Assembly: GCF_037975245.1 (NCBI RefSeq) | Contig: NC_092576.1 | Span: forward strand, 7,206,501-7,270,500 | Length of the DNA: 64,000 nt | Source of the DNA: Apostichopus japonicus | Taxonomy: Eukaryota; Echinodermata; Holothuroidea; Aspidochirotida; Stichopodidae | Direction of reading: 5' to 3' | Shown: one piece after another, positions 35,812 to 46,803 of the stretch | Position numbering within the stretch: position 1 is the stretch's first letter | How the letters are laid out: every line of letters starts with the position of its first letter | The notes under the pieces: generated by a model | What the model saw: only the letters and a program-made list of their open reading frames with translations | Told to the model about the DNA's origin: nothing | The model's database searches: none | Position numbers and translations under genes: made by a program

Positions 35812-36468
35812 CTGCAACGAAACCAAAATCACAAATCGACATCTGTTACTAAATGACTTTTGTTGAATAATGTTTATCTATTGAAATGCAAGCAAGAAGC
35901 GTAAATTTGTTCGATCATGATAAGATCATTTGTGTAATAATTAACCACATAACAACTAATCCAGAAAGGAATACCCAAGGCATTTTATGGTTTGTTGGTA
36001 ATAGAAGTAACGTAAGTTATTCTATAACGGTAACCATGGTCTTGTACAGGTTTCGTTTGTAACGGCTATATTGACAGGAAAATGAACATTCTCCTGACTA
36101 TCAACCGTAATCTACATAGACTTATCTAAATATTGTAGATTTATCACTAAACTACTGACATAACTATCAATCGTGAATGTTAGAAAGGATGATGTTTAGT
36201 AACTCAATGCTCAATTGAAATCGTTCCCAAAGTTGTTCTAAAAATTGAAGGTATCTTTGTATTCAGTCTTAACGCGATAGAAAATCCAGAGTGTTTAGGC
36301 TGAGTTTTTTTTTTATATAAAAAACAAAGAGAGTGAACATACGCGCATTTTTTACAAAGTGCTTTCATTTCATTAGGCTAGTACCAAATTGTATCTCAAT
36401 GGTAAATGTTGTGTAACATGGAGCTATAAGAATTAATAGTCCATATGCATCGAGACTATAACTCTTAC

Positions 36469-37504
36469 CTTTTGACCTGCGAAGAACATTCCATCACATA
36501 CGTCTTTAGATGTTTCTATGAAGAAACTAATCTAAAGTATAAAAAGATCGACATACCTTTAAATACTATGACCTTTCACCGTTCATATCCTGGATTGTTG
36601 CTAACGCCGGAATCCTCAGGCTAAGTCAGCTGGTGTTTAAGTTACCAGACTCTGTACAAGGTCGACAGCTAGATACTACGGCCTAGATGCTACAGGCTAG
36701 ATGCTAATGATGGCGCTATGACGCTAAATAATATACGGCTTCCGCGATCCAGTGGCTTCCAGTAAATAAATGGTATATGCTGTATCGCGTGAACGCTTTC
36801 GCGACCGAGTAGTCTCTAGGTACTGAAATGATATAGGTATGAACACGTAAACACTCTACGAATCGGTGGCGAATATTTTCGCCAGCCCCTTTTAGAAGTG
36901 TTGATGCTCACGCTACATCTAGGTTATAATAAAATATAAGTCCTCGCTCGGCGCGATGGCTGTAGATAAGTAAAAGTAGGTAAGGCGGACCTACGTATAA
37001 GTGCTATCGGTAGAATCAACGGTAGGCTATATATAATTAGTAACGCTAAAATGTTCCTCGAAGTAAAGTCGAATTTAAGGTTGGATAAAGTGTCCTCGGT
37101 TAAACTCCACAGATAAAAATAAACGTTCTGTGAAAAGATCCTTAAATATACCAAGATCCGAGAATCAATCTCTGTAGAAGTCGTTCGCTACAAAATATAT
37201 ACGGTTGGCCAGGTTAATCGCTCGCGTCGCTCGTCGGTTGTGCCCACGCTTCCTAGAAACTTTCTAACCCCTGAAAATCAGGGGCTTCCGGAAACCCGTC
37301 ACGGAATGTTCAATTCTAAAGGAGGGTGGACGAAACTAAATCACTACACGTCTACTGCGTAAACGGTCAATTGTAGCGTCTTCTCATGCTCTGCCAGTTG
37401 TGCAGTCGCGACCTTACAGTAGTCACTGAAGTGCTGATAATTTCGCAGGAGAAAATCTTTGAGTGTTCCACATTCGATATGTTCTTGGTAGATGAAGTGC
37501 GGTA
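36469..37504 (-). pseudogene. G3 hinge exon split by an insertion
   Basis: The first part (37504-37354) reads PHFIYQEHIECGTLKDFLL through LQLTVYA; the second (36505-36469) reads CDGMFFAGQK. Counting the 5-bp target duplication once, the parts sum to 188 nt, exactly the length of G2 exon 10. Confidence 0.82.
36506..37348. mobile_element. 843-bp insertion in G3 kinase exon, 5-bp target duplication
   Basis: Flanked by direct copies of CGTCT (36501-36505 and 37349-37353). Removing the element and one copy restores the exon. It is less AT-rich than its surroundings and has no convincing ORF. On the minus strand it starts TGTAGTGATT and ends AACATCTAA. A 5-bp duplication fits a solo LTR, but the ends are not a clean TG...CA pair, so I leave the class open. 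Confidence 0.7.
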
Positions 37505-38040
37505 CTTAGTCTCTAGAGACATTCGTAACGTTAATATTTACTTAATGGTTTGCTCAAATATTTAAATTCGTGACCAATAATTGAGTAAGACTATGTTTAC
37601 TCTTTTTAGTAACGGGAATGCTTGGACTAGTTCTCAACTATAGAAAAAACTGTAGGTTCAAATATAGATACAAAAGACTTCAAGTAGTCTATTACACAAA
37701 ATGGAAATAGTTCCAGATTAACTTTAACCAATCAAAGATAGCCCGTCATATATGATGCTCTCGAAAACTGAGAGTAACATATTATTCGATGCAGCAGTAG
37801 CTCAAACATTTTTTTTGGGGGGAGGGGCATCAATTTACAAGTTCAAACTTGTTTATGCACATTACAAGTACAAACAGTCTGTCAAATAGAGAACGTTTTG
37901 CATGAATGTGGTATTTTTTGTTTGAAAATATGTTTCAAATTTGAATAAGTCACAATTACTCGAATTTTGATAACACAAAATAATTCTTAAACTGTATGTG
38001 ATATCTGACGCATTTATAGGATTAAAATGTATCATATCCA

Positions 38041-38435
38041 GGGGGTAGGAGCCGGGGTGGGGGAGGGGGCACTGGGGGCACGTTCCGCTACTTTTTTTCT
38101 AAAAGCAAATGTGCCCTACTGGCAAATAAAATGTGCCACTTTGATGAAGTTTTATGGATATCTTAAGCCTTTGTTAATTTTAATATTTTATTTTAATTAT
38201 TAATTTTTAGTTTGTACATGCTTCTTTTTTTTTAAATGGCATTCTATATCTTTTTGTAACACGGTTAACAATAAACAATATCAATAAATATTATTGATAG
38301 TATACTAACAAATCATATATATGTAAGTCATATGGCCGGTGTGTATCGGTTAATAGCATAACGAGTGGTGGTTGTGGAATGAGAAAGTGCCCCTCTGATG
38401 TTGTGCCACCACACTTTTTGGAAGCATCCTACCCA
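38041..38435. mobile_element. Possible small element with GGGTAGGA/TCCTACCC ends
   Basis: A G-rich left end (GGGGGTAGGAGCC) and a right end with GCATCCTACCC face each other about 390 bp apart in a G3 intron. Both ends also hold GTGCC-type motifs. No target duplication was identified. Confidence 0.35.
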
Positions 38436-38456
38436 CTGATGATAACATATACTCAC

Positions 38457-38567
38457 CGTCCTCTAGAGCGACTCCGAGTATTTCAGCGATATTCTCGTGC
38501 TTGCGTAACGTAATCACGTTCTTTGCCAAGGCACGAAAGTTTAACATATCTTTCATTCTTGCGTCAT
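38457..38567 (-). pseudogene. G3 kinase alpha-C exon
   Basis: 111 nt, phase 1-1, with clean borders. MLNFRALAKNVITLRKH lacks the Glu that G2 keeps (FREIAK), and KHENIAEILGVALED follows. Confidence 0.72.
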
Positions 38568-38754
38568 CTTTATTAATAAAGAAAGGGTGCAGTATGTTAA
38601 AAGAAACTGCTTTCGTTTTGGTTGCCAGTATTCAATCACGATTTCGCAAAAGTTTCACAATATGGCCGCATTGAACAGCGATTTAGGGGCATTGGTATAG
38701 TGGGCGATCAGGGGGATAAATATCCCTAATTGTATCATCAAATATAAAATGTGT

Positions 38755-38890
38755 AAAGTAAGTAGGCCTGACGTTTCGATCCTTGCAGGATCTTCTTCAG
38801 AGGCTAAATGACAAGTACAGTAACAGAAGGGACAAAAACACGCACAGAAAACATACAGGTTAATGAACACGGTGAACCCAATGAGATAGA
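38755..38890 (-). repeat. Dispersed repeat, inverted copy in a G3 intron
   Basis: Matches about 14745-14860 on the opposite strand. It carries the better-preserved form of the hairpin and core (38765-38804). Confidence 0.75.
38765..38804 (-). ncRNA. Hammerhead-ribozyme-like motif (candidate)
   Basis: On the minus strand: GCCT, then CTGAAGA, an extra A, a GATCC/GGATC stem with a 5-nt loop, GAAA, CGTC and AGGC. GCCT and AGGC can pair as stem I, CTGAAGA fits CUGANGA, and GAAA and GUC fit the rest of the core. ACGU in place of stem III could only pair between two molecules. The extra A is a deviation. Short-stem hammerheads are known from Penelope-like retroelements; assignment here is inference. 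Confidence 0.4.
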
Positions 38891-39313
38891 TGAAAGGGGA
38901 TTATAAAAATATAAAATGTCAGAGTCATTCCTCCCTTGGAACATATTTATTGTGTTTGAAAATCGCCAAGAGAGATATACCTCAATATCAATCGGCTTTC
39001 TATTTAACCGCCTCTACAATCAGTCAACATAAATCAACACTTAACCTTAAAAAGGAATACCTTTATACAACTTTGTTAACTTCTATAAATTTTTTTTAAA
39101 AAAAAGACTGATGTCGACTTGCGGAGACTAGCGAGTATTATACAAAGTTCCATTCTTTTATGAAGCATAAAGGGTAACATATGATACGTTACATAACGTT
39201 CCGAAAACGTTATTATGTTGTAAGTGCGTAAAATAACGCGTGCTGCTTGTAAGAAATCATGAAGATACGCTAAGAAATCAATGAAAGGTTTGTAAATTGT
39301 ATATAATACTTAC

Positions 39314-39493
39314 CGGAGACAGCCTTCGCGATGATTTTGCTTCTGTTGCCATTAATAGTTGTAGTAGTAGCGAGATAGTATTTAATGGTACCTTCATCTG
39401 GTAGTTGACATGTTAGCTGTACGTCACAACACCGCAATACCAATGCATCGTCCTCATTGGAAATAATTGTGACTCTGTCTTGACGATGGTGTA
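39314..39493 (-). pseudogene. G3 kinase N-lobe exon
   Basis: 180 nt, phase 1-1. CQLPDEGTIKYYLATT replaces the glycine loop and IIAK keeps the beta-3 Lys. The same degenerate P-loop as G2 supports an ancestral pseudokinase. Confidence 0.72.
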
Positions 39494-39734
39494 CTAAATT
39501 TTTCAACGATAGAAAGTCAGCTTATTATTATGAATTTTCTTTTCAAATATCAAGGTAAACTTTGTTGTGTCGAAGTTTCAAAATGTAAAGACGAAGAATT
39601 TCAAATGAATCTGAGGTCGTGACAAATTATCATGAAAAGTTGCCCAAAGAAGACGGAAAATTAATTTGATTATATTTGTCCTACCAAGTGACACTTTGTT
39701 AGTAAACAGCTCACGTTTTATAATATTTTATTAT

Positions 39735-39805
39735 ACAACATTTCTATAGCGCCTTATCCAATCAGAAATTGCTCTAAGGCGCTTTACAGTAATACATACA
39801 AACAT
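39735..39805. repeat. Palindromic dispersed repeat (GCGCCTTA...TAAGGCGC)
   Basis: Near-palindrome TAGCGCCTTATCC...CTAAGGCGCTTTACA in the intron between G3's N-lobe and juxtamembrane exons. It resembles a short element widespread in marine invertebrate genomes, as I recall it; no second copy is in this window. Confidence 0.5.
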
Positions 39806-40357
39806 GATATACAAATATATAAATCGATAATGTAAGGTATAAAACGGTAGAAATGTTGTTATATAAAATCTGACAATAAATTTTATAAAAAAAAACTGCA
39901 AATGGGATATCGAAAATTATACAAAAATATTCTTAACATTTAAAATATATATATGTGAAAAATTTAAAATTTTAAAAGTGCTATAAATGCAAAATGGAAA
40001 ATGCGTTGTAATAATGTGACAATATAAATAGTATAAAAAGCACGGTAATGGAATGCAGATCTAACAAGAAAGGTTTTGACTAGTTTTTTTTAAATTCATC
40101 TATATTTTTGGCACACTTTGCTTCCTCCGATAAATGTATTGATTATACAAAGACGTATAACTGAATGTATACAAATCTCTTGGTTCACTTGTACTAAATA
40201 TATATTTTATTATTAAGGCGTGCGCTATTTCATTCCCATTCATGTCATTGTTTTAATTGGTTAAATCTGAGTTTTAACTCATGAATTTGTGTAAAGGTAA
40301 ATATATTTACTGGTTGTGGAATTATCTATTACAAATATGTCTTAGCAAATAACTTAC

Positions 40358-40449
40358 CCATATCAATTCCTTCGGTTCTCGTAGTATTGGTGGGTAAAAC
40401 ATCTCGGGAAACCGAGGTCAAGGGTATAGTTACCGATGAATCTGGCAAG
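40358..40449 (-). pseudogene. G3 juxtamembrane exon
   Basis: A 92-nt exon (phase 2 to 1 if the frame were intact) encoding a Ser/Thr-rich linker with LPDSSVTIPLTSVS. It occupies the place of G2 exon 7. Confidence 0.6.
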
Positions 40450-40954
40450 CTAAATATCAATAAACATATACTTACTATTCGTTTTCGCTTTCGTTTATTT
40501 ATTCAATCTAAAGAGTAGGCCTTCGTTATTTCCGTCATTATGTACAACATGATAACAAAGATATAAACTGTGTGATATCAATGCTTTTCTAAAGCAGAGA
40601 ATTTAATACACATAATTAGTTCATTTCAGTATATGAAGGAATATATATATGTTCTAGGATCTTAACAATTATGCAAATATATTTCTTAATGAAGACGATA
40701 CCAATACGCTCAAAAACAAACTCAGTAAAAATGTTACATTTATACTAATCTGATGGCATCCTAACCGATTTTCAAAGCAGACGAACAGGGTACCTGAAAA
40801 CCAAGCATCTGCTCTATAAAAATCTCAATTTTTAATTTGTTGAATTTAAACAGAGACCCAACACCGATCTGTAGAATATTAAAGTCTGTAGAGTCTGTAG
40901 AGTCTGACAAATGTCAACCAAATGGTATTAAGTGCATTTAAAATCTTAAGTTTG

Positions 40955-41150
40955 TTACGTGTTTTGTTTGTTTAACTTTACCTGCTTCATATTCTTAAGA
41001 AACGTCATGAAGGTCTTTCGAAGGCTCCCGAAAGACGGCCTCTATTCAATTGATGTAGATAGGGCTTAAACTGTAATTCCTTCCAAAAGTGTGTGATCTA
41101 TTACATAATATAGAGGAATTTATGTAAGAAAGTCTACAGCAGGGCTAGCT
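40955..41150 (-). pseudogene. Fossil fragment of a G1-type kinase 3' end inside G3
   Basis: 40955-41058 matches 8270-8373 and includes the end of an RPSF exon (KNMKQ and donor). It is followed directly by sequence matching 9256 onward, meeting at a GATG shared by both sides. The fragment lies between G3's micro-exon and juxtamembrane exon, where no C-lobe exon belongs. It marks a recombination join. Confidence 0.7.
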
Positions 41151-41213
41151 GATACAAAACGAAAGTATACTTACGTTCATAAAATATGTATATCATTTTC
41201 AATAAACACTCAC

Positions 41214-41237
41214 CTGGGGACTTTATACACTGACATG
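41214..41237 (-). pseudogene. G3 micro-exon with one base lost
   Basis: 24 nt instead of 25 between a normal acceptor and GTGAG. This shifts the frame of everything downstream. Joined to the juxtamembrane exon it meets TAA after about six codons. Confidence 0.65.
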
Positions 41238-41405
41238 CTGTAGAGAGAAACAACAGGGTGGATAATTAATGGAATTAATTTGAAGTTTAGCTGGACTAAA
41301 ATCATGACATTTTTGCATGAGATATGTTAACCTTTATGTAATGCATTTATGTGATGTGTTGAAAAATACAATGTTATTCATATAAATTATAAAATGATAG
41401 CTTAC

Positions 41406-41510
41406 CGGTATTTTGTTTCCAAAGTGCGAATATGAAAACTGCTAGAATGAAAATAGCCACGAGAATGATATATATGTCATTCTTAGAAGAACCTGTCTCT
41501 GGTTTGGTAT
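41406..41510 (-). CDS. G3 transmembrane exon
   Basis: A 105-nt, phase 1-1 exon, almost the same as 9610-9714, with one hydrophobic span followed by WKQNT. Confidence 0.74.
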
Positions 41511-42549
41511 CTGCATAAAACCGTTAAAAACAGATGACATTTGTAAGGTTACACCAGGTATGTCCAAATGGTATTTCAAAGTTCCGGTTGTTACTTAAAC
41601 ACCGATAATTGAGTTGTTGTTTTATGAGCTATTGTCACCTAGCATATCGTAATAGTTGCAGCTCAATAGTATCTTATTACATGCTTTCATTTCATTTAAT
41701 TTAATTTAATTTAATTTATTGTTCCTTTTTACAACAATGTACAAGTATAAAACAAATAGTTTTCAGAATACCACGTTAACAGTACATGAAATGAAAAGGG
41801 AAGTGTGCTGAAAACACCTAGTGGGCTTGACGAGAGCACACTGCCCGAATGTAACTGAACCGAAAGAAATACATACCTTACAAAACAGACCAAAACAGCT
41901 ATGTAATTTAACTAGATCACTATACCAATCCCTCCTCTTCTCACCTATTCCCCATCCCCATCACACCCCTTCTCAACCCCACATTCTAAGAAGCTACGAA
42001 GAGGATACGTAACGTCGTAAGATATTTCTAAAGACTTCACACGTTAAATGATTTGACTGGTTATTTCAAACTTTGAAAGTGATAATTATTATTACAAGGT
42101 ATATAAGAAACACTTTCACCAATTAGCAGATCAGATCAGGAAAGAAAATAATAATAAAACAGAATCGATTGTTCCGACATATTATGAATAAGGTTGTTAC
42201 AGAAAGGACTGAATAACTTCAATGTAGTTCTAATGAGAGAAAAGAATAATAAAGAGAAGGAGGCTGTCAATAGTACACAAAATCCTTGGAAGAATGCGAC
42301 GAAGTATGCTGATGACAATCCGAAGAAGTAGCCCAAGATAAAGAAGCATGCAACGAAGAATTCGAAGAAGAATGCAAAGGAGGAAAAAATACGTAAAACA
42401 AAGGAGAAGAATCAGAACAAGAAGAAACTCGGAAAGGTATATGTAAATCTTTCCATAAATGAAATAAGTGGATAGTACATGCAAGATATAAGAAAGACGA
42501 AATTAGAAGAGCGAGAAATCAATAAAGTGAAAATTATACATAATCTCAC

Positions 42550-42834
42550 CAGAGACTTCAAAAGATATTGTTTGGTAGTAAAGTTGGTTGTAAGGACCTT
42601 CTAGGACACACGCGACACTCCCTGTTCTTTTAGTTGGCGAGAACATCAATATTGATAAAGATTCCTCAAAGGTTACAATTGGGAAGGTGGTGTTTATAAC
42701 TTTCCAGGTTATATTTATGGGCACGTTTTGTAACAAGAAACTGCACTTGGCATAGTACGTTCCCTGTTCTCTGATGATGTATATGGTCCTGTTGTCCTCC
42801 ATCTCATTAATAGATAGTGTAACGTCGACAAAAC
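42550..42834 (-). CDS. G3 exon 5: Ig-like domain 5
   Basis: A 285-nt, phase 1-1 open exon with a normal acceptor (ATTCAG) and donor (GTGAG). Cys in YAKCSF, Trp in ITWKV, Cys in VACVL. It is the reference showing that the acceptor was lost in G1 and G1'. Confidence 0.72.
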
Positions 42835-42937
42835 CTGAATATGTAATAAAACGGAATAAACAAGTAAAGAATAAGGCTTATTGGAGTTTACGGGAGAGTT
42901 GAAAAACAAAACACGACAGTTACATTTAAGAACATAC

Positions 42938-43294
42938 CAAATGTTTCAAAGCTCCGTCGAATAGTTGTGGTCGTACCAAACATTGTGTCAGTTACTGCAC
43001 ATGCGATATATCCCTTTTCCTCTGATGGTGAATATATCACAGAGAAAGATTCCCCAGTAAGTGTAGACGAGAAGTAAATATTATTAGTAGTCAGAGTAAC
43101 GTTTGAGTCCGTGAAATGTTGATTTGATGTGATGCTTGATGTTGTGCTGACACTTCCCAAAAATCTACTATAATCGGATATTCCAGTTATGCTCGCAGTA
43201 CATGTCACGTGGACATCGTTGGTCCTCGCAACGACTACTTTTCCAGTGATATCGATTCCGTTTACTTGAACTCCTATTGGCTTCAAACTCACAT
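42938..43294 (-). CDS. G3 exon 4: Ig-like domain 4
   Basis: A 357-nt, phase 1-1 open exon with cysteines in VHVTC and IACAV. It is homologous to 11253-11606. Confidence 0.7.
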
Positions 43295-43955
43295 CTGCAA
43301 AATGATTAACAATATGATGATGTGTACACTGCTATTTACAAGTTGTGTAAATTCACTATTCAATATCTAGCAGGGTGGTTAATAATTGCATACTAATACA
43401 CAATACTGCACAACACTGCACACTACTGCACAATACTGCAAAATAGTTAGTTGCGCTGAACAAGATGCTACAATTCACTTTGTGATGCGGACTGGAATTT
43501 GTCCTAATTGAGCTATCACAACAAACGCTGTAAATGAGTGATTTCTTATTGTTTGTATTAATATGCACATTCATATATGATGATTACAAACTAAAGTCGG
43601 TGTACACCTAAATGTGTCATGAAATGAATAAAAAATATGTAAACTTATTACTGATACCATGTCATGAGCGAAACACATCGTTGATAACTACGTAATTAGC
43701 ACAATACTAGTTGAGGGTGCCGGTGAACTTGATTTTAATTTCTGCCCAGAAGTAAACGCCTTAAAATACCCTAATCAATACTCCACTGGACTACATACCT
43801 GCGTTCTGAAGATTGAAAACTATTGAAAGTTACTCTACAATTCCTTTTTACCTTAGATAGCTTATGTAACGTGTGTGAGGCGTTGCAATTTCATGATACC
43901 GTTTTGTGTAACAGCAGTCAACTTTTGAATTCCTAATCTAATGCGGATATCTTAC

Positions 43956-44303
43956 CAAAGGTGTGTAAGTTCCTCCCTTTGGTCTTCGTCGTTCCTACTG
44001 CTTTATCTATAACAGTGCATGCGACGAATTCGCAGTCTTCTTGTGGGGAGTAAATTACTGAATATTCTGACACAGTAAAATTGGTAGGGAAGTCTTGATG
44101 AGTGGTAAGAGTCACAGCTGTGTCAGTGAACTTGCTTTCTGAATTGAAGTCGGAAGTACTTTTAACTCTCCATACAAGGTTATCATGATAAGGTAGTTTA
44201 GTTATGTTAGCTGTGCACGTAACCATAGCCTTAGTCTTTCTAGGAAGTATCTCCATAGCGGCGATTCCGTTGACCTCTATTTGGACTGGCTGGAGAACAA
44301 GTT
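43956..44303 (-). CDS. G3 exon 3: Ig-like domain 3
   Basis: A 348-nt, phase 1-1 open exon with Cys in AMVTC, Trp in LVWRV and Cys in VACTV. It is homologous to 12458-12793. Confidence 0.7.
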
Positions 44304-45596
44304 CTAAAATTTAAAGAATACCAATCGATGAATAACTGGTTAAATGTTTTTCATCAATTCTATAGACATGATATGCATCTCATCATGACTGAATTGTGAC
44401 TTAAAGCGGTATACTGGCAGTTAAAATGTATTCGTCACTAAAACGTTTGAACTTTTTCTGCATGTTTAGGCCAACATGACATTAACATCGATAGTTGTGT
44501 GCCCAAGCCACGTGTTTTGTCACATGGGTTCTCAATAACGTTAAAATAAACTGAAGTTCAGTAGTTGATTTCCTCGGAGAATGTGAGTTTAGTCGTTTCT
44601 CTGTCTAAATCTACTAAAATTGTCGCACTTTCGATGTAACAATAAAATCCAACAAACATAGCGTTTGTATGGCAATGATTTGAATTCTTCAAAATGTTCT
44701 GTTAATTAACTTGGCAAGAATAGAGTAAATATTATCATCGCTGTAATTCAGCTGAAACATTTTTGTATATTCATTCTACAAGAAATTTTTCTAAACATGT
44801 TGATGAAACTCTAAATACAGAGAGTATTATCTAAGCAAACATCCAAAGGTATCCAAAGGTATCAAATCTCAAGGATAAATCAACTAGCTGATTCAAAACA
44901 AAGCAAAGTTTTCGAAGAATAACTACCGCGATCACATCACAAACCTCATACTGTGATCCATTATTTGGGAGACTGGCGATTTTAACCCTTTAAATATATT
45001 ACATCCTTCCACACTTTCCCAGTAACGAACGAGAAATATTTTGAAATAGTGTTCCAAAAAACAATTGAAATATATTTTTCTCAAAACTAAATGTTATTTT
45101 TTTACCAAAACATCCCTTGAAGTGAGCGTATTATAGTTCTGTTATGATATCTTAGAGTTGGCATTCTATTACTCCTACTGATTTAAGTTACCACAGGCTC
45201 CCTTGTTTGGTTTTGTTATTAAACTTTGACAATGTCAACCAATATATTTATTTACATGAAGACACATATAGCTGTTAGTTAAGAATGACCTTACAAGCTG
45301 CTCGGTTCATAAATAGTACTAAAAAACAAACACACAACGGGAGCAGTAGTTTGTACTTTTCAACACAGAATGTCGCTAGTAAACGTCAAGGTTGATAAAT
45401 CATTTGTAGAGATTATGCCAACGTAAAACCTTGTGGAGTAGCCTATGATTTTACAATACACCAAACTGATAAAATGTGCTTCTATAAGACTACAAATTGT
45501 TTGCAAAGACGGAGACGTTCATTGTAATCGTCAGAAGAAAGAAGAAATGTTGATGCGGGCAAAGTTGAGGGAAGTGTGTAAAATGGGCTATCTCAC

Positions 45597-45935
45597 CGTA
45601 CGACAAAACTTTCAATATTTTCTTCCCTATTACATCGGTTCCGAACCATGCGCAGCAGACCAGTTTTTCATCCTGTTCTGGTTGATAATATATTGTCGAG
45701 GTTAGATTGAATCTCTCGTCTGGACGTGTGGTGTTAGTATTACCGGTGTAGTTGAAAATGCAGTCTTCATCTGTCGTATCGTCAGAACTCAAAGCTTGCC
45801 GACCCCAGGAAATATATACAGTTGGAATTACATTAAGCGCACTGCAGGTGATTGTGAAGTTATGTCCCTTGGCAAGCCAAAACAACTTGGTATTGCATTC
45901 TTTCCCATTAATTGACAAACTCATGTCAGCTGGCA
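45597..45935 (-). CDS. G3 exon 2: Ig2
   Basis: A 339-nt, phase 1-1 open exon with Cys in FTITC, Trp in ISWGR and Cys in LVCCAW. It serves as the intact reference for the frameshifted Ig2 of G1 and G1'. Confidence 0.75.
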
Positions 45936-46403
45936 CTAGTATTGAAAAACAAAGTTAAATAACGTGTACTGTATATCAATAGCAATAAGTAAACATACTT
46001 TGCAGCCCACATAAATATTACATTGTCTGTCTTTATGTGCATATATATTCTTTGAATGAAAAGAAGGCAATATTTACCTTTATCATTAAAAAATATAAAG
46101 TCCTTCGACGATAAATACAACACATATTTAATAGCGTATATGTCCATATTTAAAAGCGTATTGTTACTTAAAAAATAAATAACGCGTAATATTGCTTTCT
46201 AATTTCTGTTATTTCTGCTGAAGGTAAGCAAGGAGGTTTAAAAAATAAAAGATCAGCTAGAATCATGCATGACTTGAATGTTTTAGGGCTTGCTTGGATG
46301 AATGTTTTTTATATGAACATCTTTGAAAGCAACCAATGGAGAGGAAAAGGAAAGCGAAATCGAGCTACAAAATAGCAAACAAATAAGTTAGTAGATTGCA
46401 AAC

Positions 46404-46803
46404 CTGTAATGATCGTTAAAGAAATTTCTTCCCTTTTTTTCTTGTCAATCCAACACGTATATGTCCCTTCGTGTCCTAGACTGACAGGATTTATGATCAG
46501 AGAATTGTTTCCATATACATGTACGCTGCCGTTCATTAGGTTTTGGAATTCTTCTTCTGCATATATTGTATTCTTCAATTCTTGTACGAATCGTTCTTGG
46601 TTATGGAATATCAAATAACCCTCGTATTTCCATTCTTTCAGAGCCGCTTCATTAGCTGTACAGTTTAATATCACACTAGCACCAGTTTTCAACGTTCGCG
46701 ATATTTTAATGGCTGTGCTCTCCCGTAAAGGTATGTTGATCATCAAATACATCGTTACTGATACAATATGAAGAATTGTACAATGCCGAAAGAAAGATGC
46801 CAT
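46404..46803 (-). CDS. G3 exon 1: signal peptide and Ig1
   Basis: 400 nt from MASFFRHCTILHIV to phase 1, nearly identical to G0 exon 1. Unlike in G0, the frame is also open upstream to a second Met about 15 codons earlier (MKRKIATKF). I prefer the inner start because it puts the hydrophobic leader at the N-terminus and is shared with G0. Confidence 0.75.

Larger units (their letters stand above)
41060..44310. repeat. Older duplication of ectodomain and membrane exons
   Basis: Collinear with about 9255-12800, covering micro-exon, membrane exon, Ig5, Ig4 and Ig3, with more divergence than copy A against copy B. Confidence 0.8.
32886..46803 (-). pseudogene. G3: broken full-length Ig receptor tyrosine kinase paralogue
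   Basis: Exons in coding order are 46803-46404 (signal, Ig1), 45935-45597 (Ig2), 44303-43956 (Ig3), 43294-42938 (Ig4), 42834-42550 (Ig5), 41510-41406 (membrane), 41237-41214 (micro-exon, 24 nt), 40449-40358 (juxtamembrane), 39493-39314 (N-lobe), 38567-38457 (alpha-C), 37504-37354 plus 36505-36469 (hinge, split by an insertion), 35811-35697 (catalytic loop), 34973-34862 (activation segment), 34457-34361, 33543-33441 (RPCF) and 33294-32886 (tail, with SINE). Lesions are one base lost in the micro-exon, an 843-bp insertion in the hinge exon, a 5-nt loss with a stop in the catalytic-loop exon, and a SINE with a stop in the tail. All five Ig exons and the membrane exon are open. Reading through the shifted micro-exon gives a tail ending ACQCIKSPACQIHR then stop, so a kinase-less receptor is conceivable. 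Confidence 0.82.

Noticed and set aside
36924-37154. 76-residue minus-strand frame inside the G3 insertion
   Set aside because: Too short, no reverse transcriptase, integrase or transposase signature; does not help classify the element.
38655-38870. 71-residue minus-strand frame
   Set aside because: Lies in the dispersed repeat with the hammerhead-like motif; the matching copies do not keep the frame.
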